Positions 46,900 to 59,439 of a stretch of DNA of 64,000 nucleotides are shown here, piece by piece; within the stretch, counting starts at the first letter, position 1; each line of letters begins with the position of its first letter. The stretch is from the NCBI GenBank assembly GCA_020086605.1, contig JACBWW010000003.1:3103804-3167803 (forward strand). Direction: 5' to 3'. The position numbers were made by a program, and so were the translations under genes. Below the pieces are notes generated by a model. It did no database searches, was not told the origin of the DNA, and worked only from the letters and a program-made list of their open reading frames with translations. The DNA is from Lanius collurio. Its lineage: Eukaryota; Chordata; Aves; Passeriformes; Laniidae.

Positions 46900-47700
46900 T
46901 GCTAAGAATCATTCAGTAACATGAAGCAAATTAAATCAATGAATTCATCCTAGCAGATGGGTGCTTTAACAGTCAGTTAGCCTTTAGATAATTGAGGCGT
47001 TGACTCCAGAATCATAAAATGGATGGCTCGTTTGTACATTTTACTGAAATAGATCACCGAGGTTAAATAAATGAAATCCCATTTGTCAGGCGGTAATAAA
47101 TGGCCTCCCCTTCTGCAAACAGCTCTGTTTGGCCTAATAAATACAGGGATGTTACAGTGCTCCTCCCTTGATAGGGTTATGGCTTAATGAAATGGTCTTT
47201 CCTCTGCTTGTTTTTGCCTCCTCCTGCACCGTGTGATAAGTAGCGAACCAACGAAGCTTGTAATTACAATCTTACAGAGAACCCAGCCAATCTGTATATA
47301 AATCTCACCATCCAATTACAAGATGTAATAATTTTGCAGTCAAGCTGGTAATGAGGTCTAATACTCATGCATGTGATAATCCCCCCTGGATGCTGACTCT
47401 ATCAGATGTTAGCTTTGTAATTATACTGGCAGAAAATCATTATTTCATGTTCAGCAGAAAAATGAGGTTGGTGGGAAGTTAATTTTCTCTATGCTCTGTG
47501 AAGCATAGACAAAATTTTAATGATTTAATCATTATGGTTATCCCTTTTGCAATTGACCCGCGTTACTTCTGTAGAAACATTGGCATATTTAAAAGTCCCT
47601 GTTACCCGATAAAGCTTGCCAGGTATGCAGCTTTTAATGTAAGAATAACCGTATACAATTAAACTATTAACCTGCTTGATAGGGGAAAAATCCATAGTTT
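46900..47700. promoter_or_regulatory. Candidate conserved enhancer, right block
   Basis: About 800 bases with no repeat signature and dense homeodomain-type cores. It includes the perfect 12-base palindrome TTGTAATTACAA (47,258-47,269); the 17-base TAATGATT-T-AATCATTA (47,518-47,534); the 8-base stem TCTATGCT/AGCATAGA (47,488-47,509); GATAATTGAGG, CAATTACAAGATGTAATAAT, CTTTGTAATTATAC; and CpG-containing words such as GACCCGCGTTAC and AATAACCGTATAC. CpGs are several times more frequent than in neighbouring DNA. The best reading is a long-range developmental enhancer; the target gene is not in the window or not visible. Confidence 0.55.
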
Positions 47701-50700
47701 TTATGTTTTCATTATTTACACACAGGATCCAAAGGAATGTTTATGTCCAGTCTGCACTACGATAAAAGACTCTGAAATAAGAAAAAAAGAAAAATGCTAT
47801 AATTAGGATGTAAGCTCTCAGAACAAAACAGCAGGTTCACAGTGGTATTTTAGCAGCTCAGTAATCTTTTGTTCCTTTCCAGTGTAGGAGACATTCATGA
47901 GACCTCATAATTCTACACAAAGAGCTTGTTATGCACAATCAGCATTTTCACAAGAACTAGTTTAAAGGAATCACTTGTGATACATATTTTTAATTGTTCT
48001 TTTCTGCTCCCAAAATTTTCTTGTTATTTCAGTTTGTCCAGACTTCTAGGAAAAGGACACAGAGTAAGACAGAAGTCACAACATTGAGATGGGAGAGTGA
48101 GAGAAAAACCCAGCAGTGCAAAATCAAAACTGTAGGGAAGTAGGTAGGCAAGGCAAAATACCAAAGCATATTGACAATTTCAACTAGGATAAATTACTTT
48201 TTAAAAATCGAGTTAATGAAAATTTTATCAAATTCTCTTGTGGTAGGATTTCAGCTAAAGGTGGGAAGGTCTGCATCCAAAGAATACTTTAACACTCCCA
48301 GTGTCACTTAGATTTGTGTGCTTAATTCTTCTATTTCTAACTTTTGATGCTGTGCCCATTATGTTCCTTTACTGACTTAATTCACATGTATATGGAAATA
48401 TATATATATATATGGATAAATATATGTGTGTGTATTTAAATATTTATGTGTACACATGCTCTGTTTCTCTAAAACAGAGATTATGAAAATGTTAACTGAA
48501 TTTTATCTTCCAGAAACATTTTATGTTTTCTTTAGAACAAGCAGCAGGATTAGGACCTGTGCAGTACTTCAATTGATTACTTTCATATTGGCTTGATCTG
48601 GTAAGTTTGAAGGCTTACCACAGCAAAACCCAATTAATACATGTAAAAGATAATCTCATATTTGATTCCTGTAAGACTTAGACACAGCTGTTGTCTCAAG
48701 ACAAAAGCAGTTATGGAGATGTCCAGAGAATGATCTGCAGGTAGGCCACTTCTGAGCCCTTGGGACGTGGCTGATTCCACCTCACTTCAGATTTGTCCTT
48801 CCAGACCTAGGGGAGTCATCTAGAATCCCTTTACAGCCAGTGAAAATGTCACGGGTGCCCTTCTCTCACTCAGCTGAGGCATCTACCTTTTGAGAAGGTG
48901 ATCTGTATCCCAGAAATGCCTTTTCATCCACTGGCTATAAAAAAAAATAACAAATGTAGAGTTCAAATGTTGATAACTACTTTGTAGGGCTCAAGGATTA
49001 GTTGAAATACATTCTACCCTTACCTTCTTTATGGAACCAACCCAAAGTAGCTCTGGAGAAGGCCTGGGGTCTATTATGTATTATGTATTAAATTCCTAAT
49101 CTAGTGATATAAAAAAGGTGACTTGACGGACATGAATTCTGATCTAATTATGGTTCTCAGCCTTAAAAAAGGATTCTTTTTTAATGAGTCCTGTAACTCA
49201 AAGCACATATATATTTAGACAATTTATCAAACGTCTTAAGAAAATCCTGACATTAGTTATTGTGGTTCTACTGGTACTCTTATGTTTTGTTCCTGCAGAA
49301 GAAGCAGGATGGTGGCAAGGAATGCACATGACCAAAAATTAGGTTATTAAGAAGCAGTGAAGACTAAGAGACTTGAAGAGGGGCATAATATAACAGCCAA
49401 ATGGACAGTCCTTCCTGACATGTGTTGGATGGAGTAATTGGAAATACTTAATGTCTTACTAGATACAAAACAAATTGTTCTTAGCTGGTAGACAGATGAG
49501 GGTATTAATAAAAACTGTTGAGTCCAAAGTAATAAAAAATGCAAAGGAACTCAGAATAAAATGGTAATTAAAATGGGAAATGTCATTTATGGCAAAGGGA
49601 CACTTTTTTCTAGAATTATGCATTCCTTTTATCTATCAGGGTTGCTTCTTTTACAAATTTTATCATGAGTTTGCCATGTTTCTGGGGGAGGGTTGGGTTT
49701 AGATGTATTCTTGAAGTCACACTTTTGGGTAACATTTCCACATTTCCTTTCAAAAAAAGAGAGAATTCTATAAATTAGTTCCATAAAGTTTGGCTTGGTG
49801 TCTCTGGGAAGGTGCATAAAGCATAAAACGGAGTATGCAAAATTGATACAATTGGCTCTTCTGTCTGAAATGTATTTTTACTCTTGCATACATATTTTAC
49901 AGAACACTGTGAGATGTGGAGATGAACCTGGTTTTCCGAACTAATGTCATGAAAAGTTCTTAATTCTTTATTTAGCCAGCCAGACATTTTTCTTACTGAG
50001 GCAGAACTAGGGTTAAAAGGCATGTGAATTTTACTGCTGGCTAGAGCATAACAGGACAAGACTGTTTCTGTACCATAAATTAGGCTAAAGACTGCAGGCA
50101 GAAGCTGGGAACTCTTTGGTTAAGACATTGGATTTAAATCCAGTATAATACTTCAGGTGTTTTGTAAGCATGGCCATCTTCTAGATTGGAAGTTAATTAT
50201 ACTTCCCTCATTTTCCACACAAAGTATTGGTAACTTGGGCTTGCCTTAACAAAACTAAATAAACCTTTGATACTCAGCACATTGTAAGAAGCAAAAAAAG
50301 CTAATTCAGTTTCTCACTCAACTTCACATAAATGTTTCTATCTTTCTGAAAATAAAGAGAGTTGTGCAGGTAGTGTCTGTGCCTAAAAAGATGCACATTT
50401 GTCCTTTCTGATAGAGCCTGCAGTAATGATTGTTCTGTGGTTCAACCATTGGCTCTTTGAGCTTTCTGATGCTTCTTCTGGTGCATCATGGCATAGAGAG
50501 GTGTTTGGGCGAATCCCAATTCTTCAGGTTGCACATGCCAGTAGGTAGGTGAACTGTGTATAAATCTGGGAGTTAGTTTGTTAGTCTGGAGGTTCTTCAC
50601 TGAGAGAGAGCAAACCTAGACAATGAGCCATGGTTGATTTCTAGGATATAAGGAAATAATCAGGTAGAGAGGTTGTCCCCTTCTTACTTTTATCGCAGTT

Positions 50701-52079
50701 TCTGCCTGCATTCCCTAACACTGACTCATATTTCCCCTGTTTAATGGTTCTGGCTTTTACCTTGTGCTCTATAATCCCCATAATGCCAGCTATTTGGGAT
50801 CCTTGAGCCAAAGAGCTTCTCTTACTGCCACTCAAGTCCATCTCCTATTTCAATATGAAATTTACATTCAAAGTAGTGGAGAGTAAGTCAATAAGGCTAC
50901 ACACCCACCTTGCAGCAGGAGCAGCGTCTTTGGCTTCTCTGGGGACTTTGTCTTGAACATTCACCTTGGCTGTTTTTTAGGACTGTGCTGTTCTGGGACC
51001 TAACTTTAGCCAAGCCATGGAGGTGGAAATTTAGCATACAAAATTCTGGAAACTCTCTGTGAAGCAGCCTTTGATTTTTGTATGAGTTAAAAAGAGATCA
51101 GCATAATTTTATTTCAGCATAGCTAGGATTATGTATTCCAGTGAACAAATCCAATCCTTAAAAGAATATCCAGGCTCAGGAATGATTTTATCAGGCAATT
51201 TTTGGCAGTTGAACCCATTGAAAATGAAAATAAAATGTCTAGTGTCCTTTTGTGATTTGAGATGTCACCAACGCTCATGTGAAGGGGTTAATTTATTAAA
51301 AGGCACAGGCTCTTAGTAGTTGCTAATAACACAGATCTTTTCCCAAAGGCTGTACTGCTCCAAGGAGAGTGTTTGATAGAGGTAATGATCCTGTGTTGGG
51401 TGTACTCAATGAGTTGGTCGTAACCTATCCTGCAGAGAACTTGAGAGGATATAGTATTGGAACAAGCTATCATCTTCTGCCTGTCCTCTTCCATTCATAT
51501 TTTTCTCTCTTTATCAAACAAAAAAAATCAAACAAACAAAACCCAACCAACCAACAAATGAACAGAGGAAAACCACAGTTGCTTTTATTTGCCTGTGAAA
51601 CTAGGCAAGAACTCTCTGACCTCCCCTGCAGACTGGGCACTGGAAATGTAAGTGACTATTTTGTGCCTGAGAGTGAAAAATGTCCTAAAATAAGAGTTAT
51701 GAAGCCTTCTCTTCTGAGTAGTTAAAAAAAGAAAATGTGCCCATTTTCAAGGTATTGAAACATCTTTTCTTTAGAATGAGTAAGAAGTAAATAAATTAAT
51801 TTTTAAGTAAGGTTTAATTTTGTCTCATTATATGTCAGCATTTTATCTTCTTTATTAGGATAATTGCTTAGAGTTATTTCTTTACTGCTTCTGTGTTTTG
51901 TTGTATTTTTTAAGTTACAAGGGAAAAAGAAAGATTGAAAATCCACATGCATGCCCAACTGATTTGTAAGTTGATGAGACCAACCTAATGGCAAGAGTGT
52001 ATTTAGTTCTGTGACTAAAAAAATTGCAATTAGAGGTTGTTTTTTTTTAAAATAAACATTTTTATGTAGAAATAGGTGC
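47701..52079. other. Non-coding stretch, no gene seen
   Basis: About 4.4 kb without a supported gene. Frames at 49,347-50,059 (-), 50,641-50,841 (-) and 51,369-51,725 (+) lack domains. A CAAA/CCAA low-complexity run lies at 51,518-51,556. Confidence 0.5.
48397..48440. repeat. (AT)n(GT)n microsatellite
   Basis: ATATATATATATAT, an interruption GGATAA, then ATATATGTGTGTGTATTTAA. Confidence 0.85.
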
Positions 52080-52430
52080 ATAGACTTCATCCTTATGGGC
52101 CAGGGTAACTTACATGACAACTTGTTAAATCGATTTTATGCTTCTTTTAGATCTGCTATTCAATTTTTTAAAGTGCAGATACCATGGCAACCCCCTCTCT
52201 CATATGGAACGTATGCCGCTTTAGAGATAAAGAGCAAGTACATGCGAAGATGGAACAGGATGACATGTAAACTTTTTTTTTAATATTCACACTTTGGACG
52301 AAAAAAATATGCTACACAGACATATTTTCTCTCATCTGCAGTATATTTATGAAAGAATCACATTTTGTATAATGCGATAATCAGGTTTTAGATCTTTTCA
52401 TAAATAATATAGAAGGAAATCGCACCCTAT
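52080..52430. promoter_or_regulatory. Candidate conserved non-coding element with RFX-type X-box
   Basis: Repeat-free sequence with seven CpGs in 350 bases, several more than neighbouring DNA. It contains GATACC-AT-GGCAAC at 52,178-52,191, which matches the RFX X-box plan (GYNRCC, short spacer, RGNAAC) with one mismatch. Other words with the feel of constrained sequence are TTAAATCGATTTTATG and GTATGCCGCTTTAGAG. An enhancer is plausible; a ciliary-gene promoter is not supported, since no exon is near. Confidence 0.4.
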
Positions 52431-55400
52431 GCTTTTCTGATGTGTATGTTCATGTGTGTGTATATATGTATATATATAGCCAAAGAATTATTCGTGTCTC
52501 TACATTTGTTTTAGTGTATAATAATGCTTTAAAGAGTGACAGTAACATCTTTATTTTTATTTATTTTCTTACTTTTCCTTAATGGTAAGAAGGTAACACA
52601 GTTTTTGGTTTTTTGTTGATTTTATGAAGAAACTGCATAGCCTTTTAAAAGAAAAGGCAAAACCCAGCTGAAGTATCAGTTTTTAGAAAAAGCAGGAGGA
52701 CTCGTGTATTTGGCTATCTCGGCAGTTATTTACATTGTCTGGATCAGAATTTTCAAAAGCATGATAGTATATTGGATTTCTCAATTAGCTTTCTAAATAA
52801 TTGACATCAGGGCAGTCTGCTGGGTCACAGCATTTTTGAAAATCTGGTCTCTCACTTGAGTTGCTTTAGCAAGAGTTTTATTTAGGTTGTGAGATGTTTA
52901 TACCCAAAGCAAGACAATTGATCGAAGAATCTGCCATTTCTTATCAACAACACCCTATTTCTTCCTGTATTCCATATCTTGGTTAGAGACAGCATGCATT
53001 TGAAATTCCAGCATCTTGCCGCTCTTTTTATTTTGTATTCAAGCCTAGTTTTGTGATTAAAGACAGACCTGAAATATTAGTAATGTTTCTATCAATACAA
53101 GCTGAGCACTCCTTACACATTCCTGAATGAGTTAAAAAATGGAAAAAAAAATGTTTTTTTCAGGATTTAACAGCACACTATTTTATGTGAAATCTATGTT
53201 CTGAACCTCAGTTTTGCCTTTCCCACCCATAAACCCCAACAAATTACTCTCTTATGTGATCTTGTTGTTGATAATACAGATGACTTCCACATGCTGGGAG
53301 CACTGGAGGAAGGATGGGTGTAGGGTCTATCTTCCAGCTTAAACTTAATTAGTAGTGGGATTTGAGTGTCTTTTAATATGAAATTATTTAAATCAAGCAA
53401 ACAGCCATGCATCATCTCTCTCATGTTTTGCTGCACTTCTGACTCATGCACTACTGTTTGGCTTTCTGTTTTGTGGTCACTCTTTTAACTTCTTGGCACT
53501 AAGTTTTGCCACCTTACATTTCTTTTTGCAAGCTTTAATAGGTTTGAAAGTTTAGTTTGATTTTGATAAGCTTGCACAAGTCCTAAACTGATTTATGAAA
53601 TATGCTTGTGGCTGCAAATCTCACAAGGAAAGGCTCTCATAAGAGACTGTCTACAAATAATAAAAGGAAATTACTAGAAACAATAAATAGCAGTTACAGG
53701 CTTTTCTTTTTCTTCACACCTTTCTGCTGGCAGTGTCTGAACTGATTCCCAGTAAAGTAGGGAATCCCATTGATGGTAGTAGGATGTTTGCCAGACCTGC
53801 AGACATCAGGGGAATTCACTGCGGAAACTCCAAAAATCATGAAAATTGCTATTAAAAAAATAATTCTGCATCTTTGAATTATAAATAGATGTCTGTTCAT
53901 GTTTAGGGGGATTGAATGCTGGAGCTCATGTTCACAATGGTTTTCCTTTGTTGAAATCAATTTGCCTGTACCAACCATTTATGCTTTAACAAGAAAGTAA
54001 TGTGATGGTGAGAAAAAGCATGGCATATTGGGATGTTCCTCTGAGTGCTATTCCCTGAGGCAGCTGCTGGAGAGTATTGAAGGGAGGCTAAATCAACATT
54101 GTCTACCTTTTTTTTTTTTTTTTTTTTTTTTTTTTCCCAGAGACCAAATGTGTAACCTCTGTGATGCAAATTATATTTAACCAGCTCTGGGGTCTGAATA
54201 TGGATCGGTGCTTTGGTGAGTCTGGGTCTCTCTATGTGGTCACAGAACAGTTTGTCTCTATGTTACAAGGTCAACTGTGATACCCATTTGTATATAAATG
54301 AAGCAATGAGTTCGTTTTAAAATCATTAATGATAGATCTGAATTAATTTCTTCATTTCAGTTTTGTTTTAGGAAATGAGTACTTTCGTAGTGAGTAGCAG
54401 CATTGAAAACCAAGATAACTGTAAAGGCTATTACCCAGCTTGATATAATCATTGCAAATTGAAGAGTTAACTTCAGTCAAAATGCATTCATTACAATACA
54501 CTCCAAACAAACACATTTATTAATGTAGAGAGTGCATCTTGTACCTTCCTAGCTCCGAGTTCATCACTGACTGGAAATATTAATAAGTACGTTTTACAAA
54601 TGCTTTCAGATAATGATACCTTCAGGACAATAAATGATTTACAAAAAAAATGAAGGTCTCTAAGGTCTTTTTGTTAGGTATCAGCGATTATTATGAAGTG
54701 AATTTTGTAATTCAGTTTTTAGGAGTGTTAAACAGACTGCAAATGGTATGGGAAATGTATTTTTTATTTATATGTTGTAGCAAATAGGAAATAACAGTAA
54801 TTTAAAATATATGTAGAGAGATTGTAGATGGATTTTTATTTTACTTTTAAAAAACTTTTTTTGCTGACTTAAATGTTCACTTGGGGAAAATAGTTTTGAT
54901 ACAGTTGTTGCCTATATTAAAAAAATGGGATTGTGAAAAGGTTCCAAAATTAAATTTTTCACTAATATCTTTAATAGCCATTTGCATGAAAATATTTTAT
55001 TAATTGTAGTTGTTAATAAAGTAGTTTTTTATATTGTATTCAAAAAATCTATGTATCCCTTAAATACTTTCTCAGATAACATCTTTATTTCCTCCTCATA
55101 CAGGTAGCAAATTAAATAAACTTTCAGCTTCAGATTTGAGGCAAACATTTAAAAACATGGGTTTAAATTAGAAAACAGTTCTGGGAATTGCCTGATAGGC
55201 TTGGCTTATTTTCATTTTGGCACTACTACTAAACCTCGTATGATTGTACTTTATTTTAAGGAAAGACCCAGAAGTAAAAACCCCAAAACCAAACCAAAAT
55301 CAGAAAACCCAACATCACTGCTACCACCACCAAAAATGCTGTTGAAGAAGTTTTGTGTACACATGATATATATAAAATAGTGCAATTTTTCCTTTACTTG

Positions 55401-56069
55401 ACTGAGGCTTTGGAGGGGGGGGAGCAGAGACGGGGCAGGGACATATGTGGAGGTTAACTACAAAAAACAAAGAAACAGCACTTAGCAAAAAAAGACAGAC
55501 TTTTAAAATAATTAATGAAGAAAGCAAATTTTGAAACAACTTGTGCAATGGAAGGTTGTTTTAACTCCTTTTTAAATGTAAAATGCTTCAACTGAAAACA
55601 GAACATGTTAATAACAATAATTTAATATCCAACATACTGCATTTTTATAGCAGTAACCCCCCCAGTAATTTAAAATATTTCTTCTTTCAAGATTAGTATT
55701 ATTTTAAAATAAAAATTTGAACGTGTCTGATTTAGGACCTAAGCATGAAAACATTCCAAAAATTGTGGATGTTCCCATTAACTGTTATTTCAATGTTGTC
55801 AATCAAATCTGTTTGCATCTGGTACTGATGTCATGTGAAATTTATTTGTTTAAACTTTCAGTCACACATGGAAAGTTTTGCAGATGGTGTCTCTTCTCAT
55901 CTATTTTTTCCAATTTTCTCCCTAAACTCCAGTTCTTACTCTCTCGACCCCCCAATTTGATTCCTTCTTCTTCTAAAAAAATAGATCTAATCAGTAGCAT
56001 GTTAAACAAGAGGGGATCTTTTATGTATTCTGTGTTAGGACAAGGAAAGCATCGCTGTAGATCACTAGA
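52431..56069. other. Non-coding stretch, no gene seen
   Basis: About 3.6 kb of very AT-rich DNA without a supported gene. It holds a TG/TA microsatellite at 52,450-52,478 and a poly-T run at 54,108. Confidence 0.5.
54108..54135. repeat. Poly-T (28)
   Basis: Twenty-eight consecutive T followed by CCCAG. It mimics a polypyrimidine tract with a 3' splice site on the + strand, but no open reading frame or exon follows. Confidence 0.9.
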
Positions 56070-56215
56070 ATAAACAACTCAGGCTGATTCAATTACAATG
56101 CCTGGGCCAGGCTTTTATCTGCTGGTGACATCATTTCAATCAAAATGTAAAATAATACAATCCAATAGATGCAAGAGGGAGAGATAGGACACAGACTGCT
56201 GCACTTAGTCATTTA
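56070..56215. promoter_or_regulatory. Candidate conserved non-coding element
   Basis: Compact repeat-free block with TTCAATTACAATG, the 13-base palindrome GCCTGG-G-CCAGGC (56,100-56,112), a CRE/AP-1-like GGTGACATCATTTCAATCAA and CAATCCAATAG. Motif density is well above the surroundings. Conservation has not been tested. Confidence 0.35.
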
Positions 56216-58154
56216 ATAAAAAAAAAAGTGGAAGAAAGCTCTTTCTGACAGGCTGCTAGGACTTCCATTTCCAAAACTCTATTACCTTGTATAATAGTAT
56301 TCAAAAGAATTGAATGCAGGAAATTGTCTATTACTTTTTATTAGTAGAAGCTGTTATGTAGGATACAGCCTGCTGCACTGTTTTTTCTTTGTTCCTTTAA
56401 TTAACAAGAGCATGAAATCCTTCTATTGGCAAGCCCTTGTTCCAAAGCTTCTCTTGCCTTCTGTTTTTACTGAAAAGGTAGGTTTTTGTCCTTTTCTATT
56501 CTTTGAATGTCTTCTTTTTTCAATACTAAAAAAGTAATTTTTTTCAAGTCACTGTAATCTAAAGTCTATCAGTTACCTTGATAGGGCTCAGGAGAGGGTA
56601 GAATGCAGATACATTTCCATAGTCACAGAACATTTTTATAAGAAAGTTTCACATTTGAGGAGAGAGGGGGATCCAGATTTCAGCCATGTGTAGGCTAGTG
56701 CCAGTCTTCTGACCATGTCACTTGCCAGCAGAAGTTTGCTATTGCTGCTTAATTTATTATGACAGAAAAAGAGATAAAATCGTACATACGGATTTGATAG
56801 ATGCATAGTGGAAAGGAACATATTCTTTCTTCTCAATCCTTTAAGATTGTCTGTGACTGCATAGGATAGGGCTTTGTAAATATCATAAATCTGACCATCC
56901 TACACAATGCTGTCAAATTTTATTGGGAATAAAACTAGTTGTCCTCATTCCACTGAGGTGTAGTTTCACTTACTTCTACATTCATATCTATAATATACCA
57001 GAGAGAAGAAACGGTGGGTAGAGCTCTCACTTGTTGGAGAGAACAAATTTCATTGATTTTAGTGATTAATTAAAATATCATTTAGGTTCACTGCTACTAA
57101 GTTAATAAAGGTCTGAACACAACTTTATTTAATAGGAACTTCTATAGCTAGATAGTGAAATTGGGTACTGAACAGGGTTTTGCCGAGGGCAAACAATGAC
57201 TACTATGGCTGTCACTGAAACTCTCTTCCTACCATGCTTACTGTTTTACAATGCATTATGAAGTAGATTGAGTCAAATGGCTAACTTGCAGGTGTTGTGG
57301 GAGGAGATGTAACTCCTTAAATGAATTTTATCAACATTTTATTTACTAATGCAATTAGTTCTTCTTATTATTTTGCATTTATCGGTGGCAAATAGACCTG
57401 AAGAGAGCTAAGGTCTTTGGTGGTCTTGAAAGATATTAACTTTATGTCTTCTCTTGCTAAGAAAGAGATTTCTGCCATTCTGGATAGCATTATTATTCCA
57501 AGCACATGCTAACCATTTTCTAATGGTTTATGAAAAGGATTCATATGAGGATGAAGTAGTAGACCACTATGTTGGGAACAAACTTGCAACAACTGTAATC
57601 ACTGAATGACTTTAATCCTCCCTTTTACAACCATCAGGTGTGTTTTATAATTTTTCATATTTCTATTTGATATGCTGTGTTTTTTTACCACATCTGCAAT
57701 GCTTACCAGCATTCTCTTGCTGCTGCAGTGGGCTTAAACCATAGCAGGCTGCAGTCGTAGTCAGGATCAGGCAACCCATGTTGGACACACAGCACCTGAA
57801 TGAACACAGACCTAAAGTCATAGCAAGGAGAGTTTAAAACATATAAACTAGTTATCTAACTCCATATCTGCCTAGGCAATAAAGAGATATGAACTCAAAG
57901 AGTGAAGAATGCTTAAAGCTGGATGTTGGCCTACGTGGGACAATGGCACATGGAGTATTTCTACTCCTGCAATTTGGGTTCCAGAGCTGAGACTGCATAA
58001 GCTGAAGCTGCGTACTGAGTTACTCAGCCCATCTTTTCTTTTCTGACACTGCCCTCACCTTTTCAGGTAAGATGAAAGATGAACCAGTCCTAAGCCTAAT
58101 CAATATTCCAGGGGTAAAGGGTCTTTCCCAGAAAAGTGAGAACTATGAATTTCA

Positions 58155-58175
58155 ACTCCTGCAGGCTGCAGGAGT
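58155..58175. repeat. 21-base perfect palindrome
   Basis: Arms ACTCCTGCAG and CTGCAGGAGT flank a single G. The 10-base arms are perfect and each contains a PstI-type CTGCAG core. It could be a chance hairpin or a dimeric binding site. Confidence 0.7.
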
Positions 58176-59416
58176 ATGTAGCACTTTGGTCCCTTAGCTT
58201 TTAGCTGAGTGAGTTTTCTGGTAGTCTGTTTCTGGAAAAGAAAGATATTTTACCGTGAGTATGACTGAGCACTGGGCTAGATGGAATTCATCATTGACCA
58301 AGTGTCTTGAGGGAAGGTCTGTATGTGCATGATGGAACAGAGACAATTACATGTGTATTCAGCCATCTCCCATCCCAGATTAAGATGTGTGTTAGTGTGA
58401 GAAAGGTAATGCATTTGCATGCCTACCTCAGGGCTTAGGAAACACTGCCACCCAAAATGGAGATATGAGTTGACTGTAGGCACTCCTGGACATCATGCTG
58501 GAGAGCAGAAATTTGTCAGAGATTGAGTGAGTCTTGATCTCAGCTCAGGTGGAACTCATATGATTCACATCCACATCTTACAGCACAGTTTAAACCTAAA
58601 ATATCTATGAATGCCAAATTCCCTGAGTTGAGCTGGACCTTTTCCCACAACATATCAATCGTGCTCAACCACAAATTGCTCTTCTGACCTTACATAGGCA
58701 TGAAAACTCCCTCTATACTGACCAAAGTCTTCACTTAACATATGTCGTTGAGACCCTTTAAAGTCATCTTTCTTCATAGGAAATAAGCCAGAAAGATAAC
58801 AAATAGCAGAATTTAGTAAATGAAATCCAGAACTAGCCTACTGTAAAATGTTTTTGTGTGGTCTGTGGTTACAGTCCCCCTCTGGATGAAAGTAGAATGT
58901 CTCAAGTGCCTTTCGAGTTGAGCCAGGTAGGCTTTTTTGGAAACGTTGTTAGTGAGTAGGCATGAATTTTAAAATAGAAAAGTTATTTTCCTAGAATTTC
59001 CAAAAATCTCAATACATTAGGAACATCGATTTAAAATAAATAAATAAGGCAGTACATTTTGGTCCTGATTCTCCAGACAGTCTAGCAGACCCAAGGAATA
59101 CAAAGGTTACATTTTCTGCTGGGTGCTCCTCTCAGTTCTCCTGCTGTGTTACTGTGCTTTCCTGTTTGCACATCTCTGCCCAACTCTTATGAATTTTAGT
59201 GCCATTTTCCAGCCCAACTTGATCTACACCTTCCTCCCTAGAGTCAGCTCTTGATTTACTGCTTTTAGCCTGATGCTTTTTGTTCTCCTGCAATTTCTTG
59301 AGTCCCCAAGCTCTGTTCCATTTTAATTATAGGGATATTCTCTGCTGAAATCTGAAGGTTATGGAGTCCTGTCCTAGCTGGTGATAGTTTCAAGGTCTAT
59401 ACACAGAAATTACATC

Positions 59417-59439
59417 TTTTTTTTTTTTTTTTTTTTTTT
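59417..59439. repeat. Poly-T (23)
   Basis: Twenty-three consecutive T in AT-rich DNA. No retroelement body is recognisable on either side. Confidence 0.9.

Noticed and set aside
54108..54140. Poly-T followed by CAG, like a 3' splice site
   Set aside because: No open exon or 5' splice site follows within a reasonable distance; it is simple sequence.
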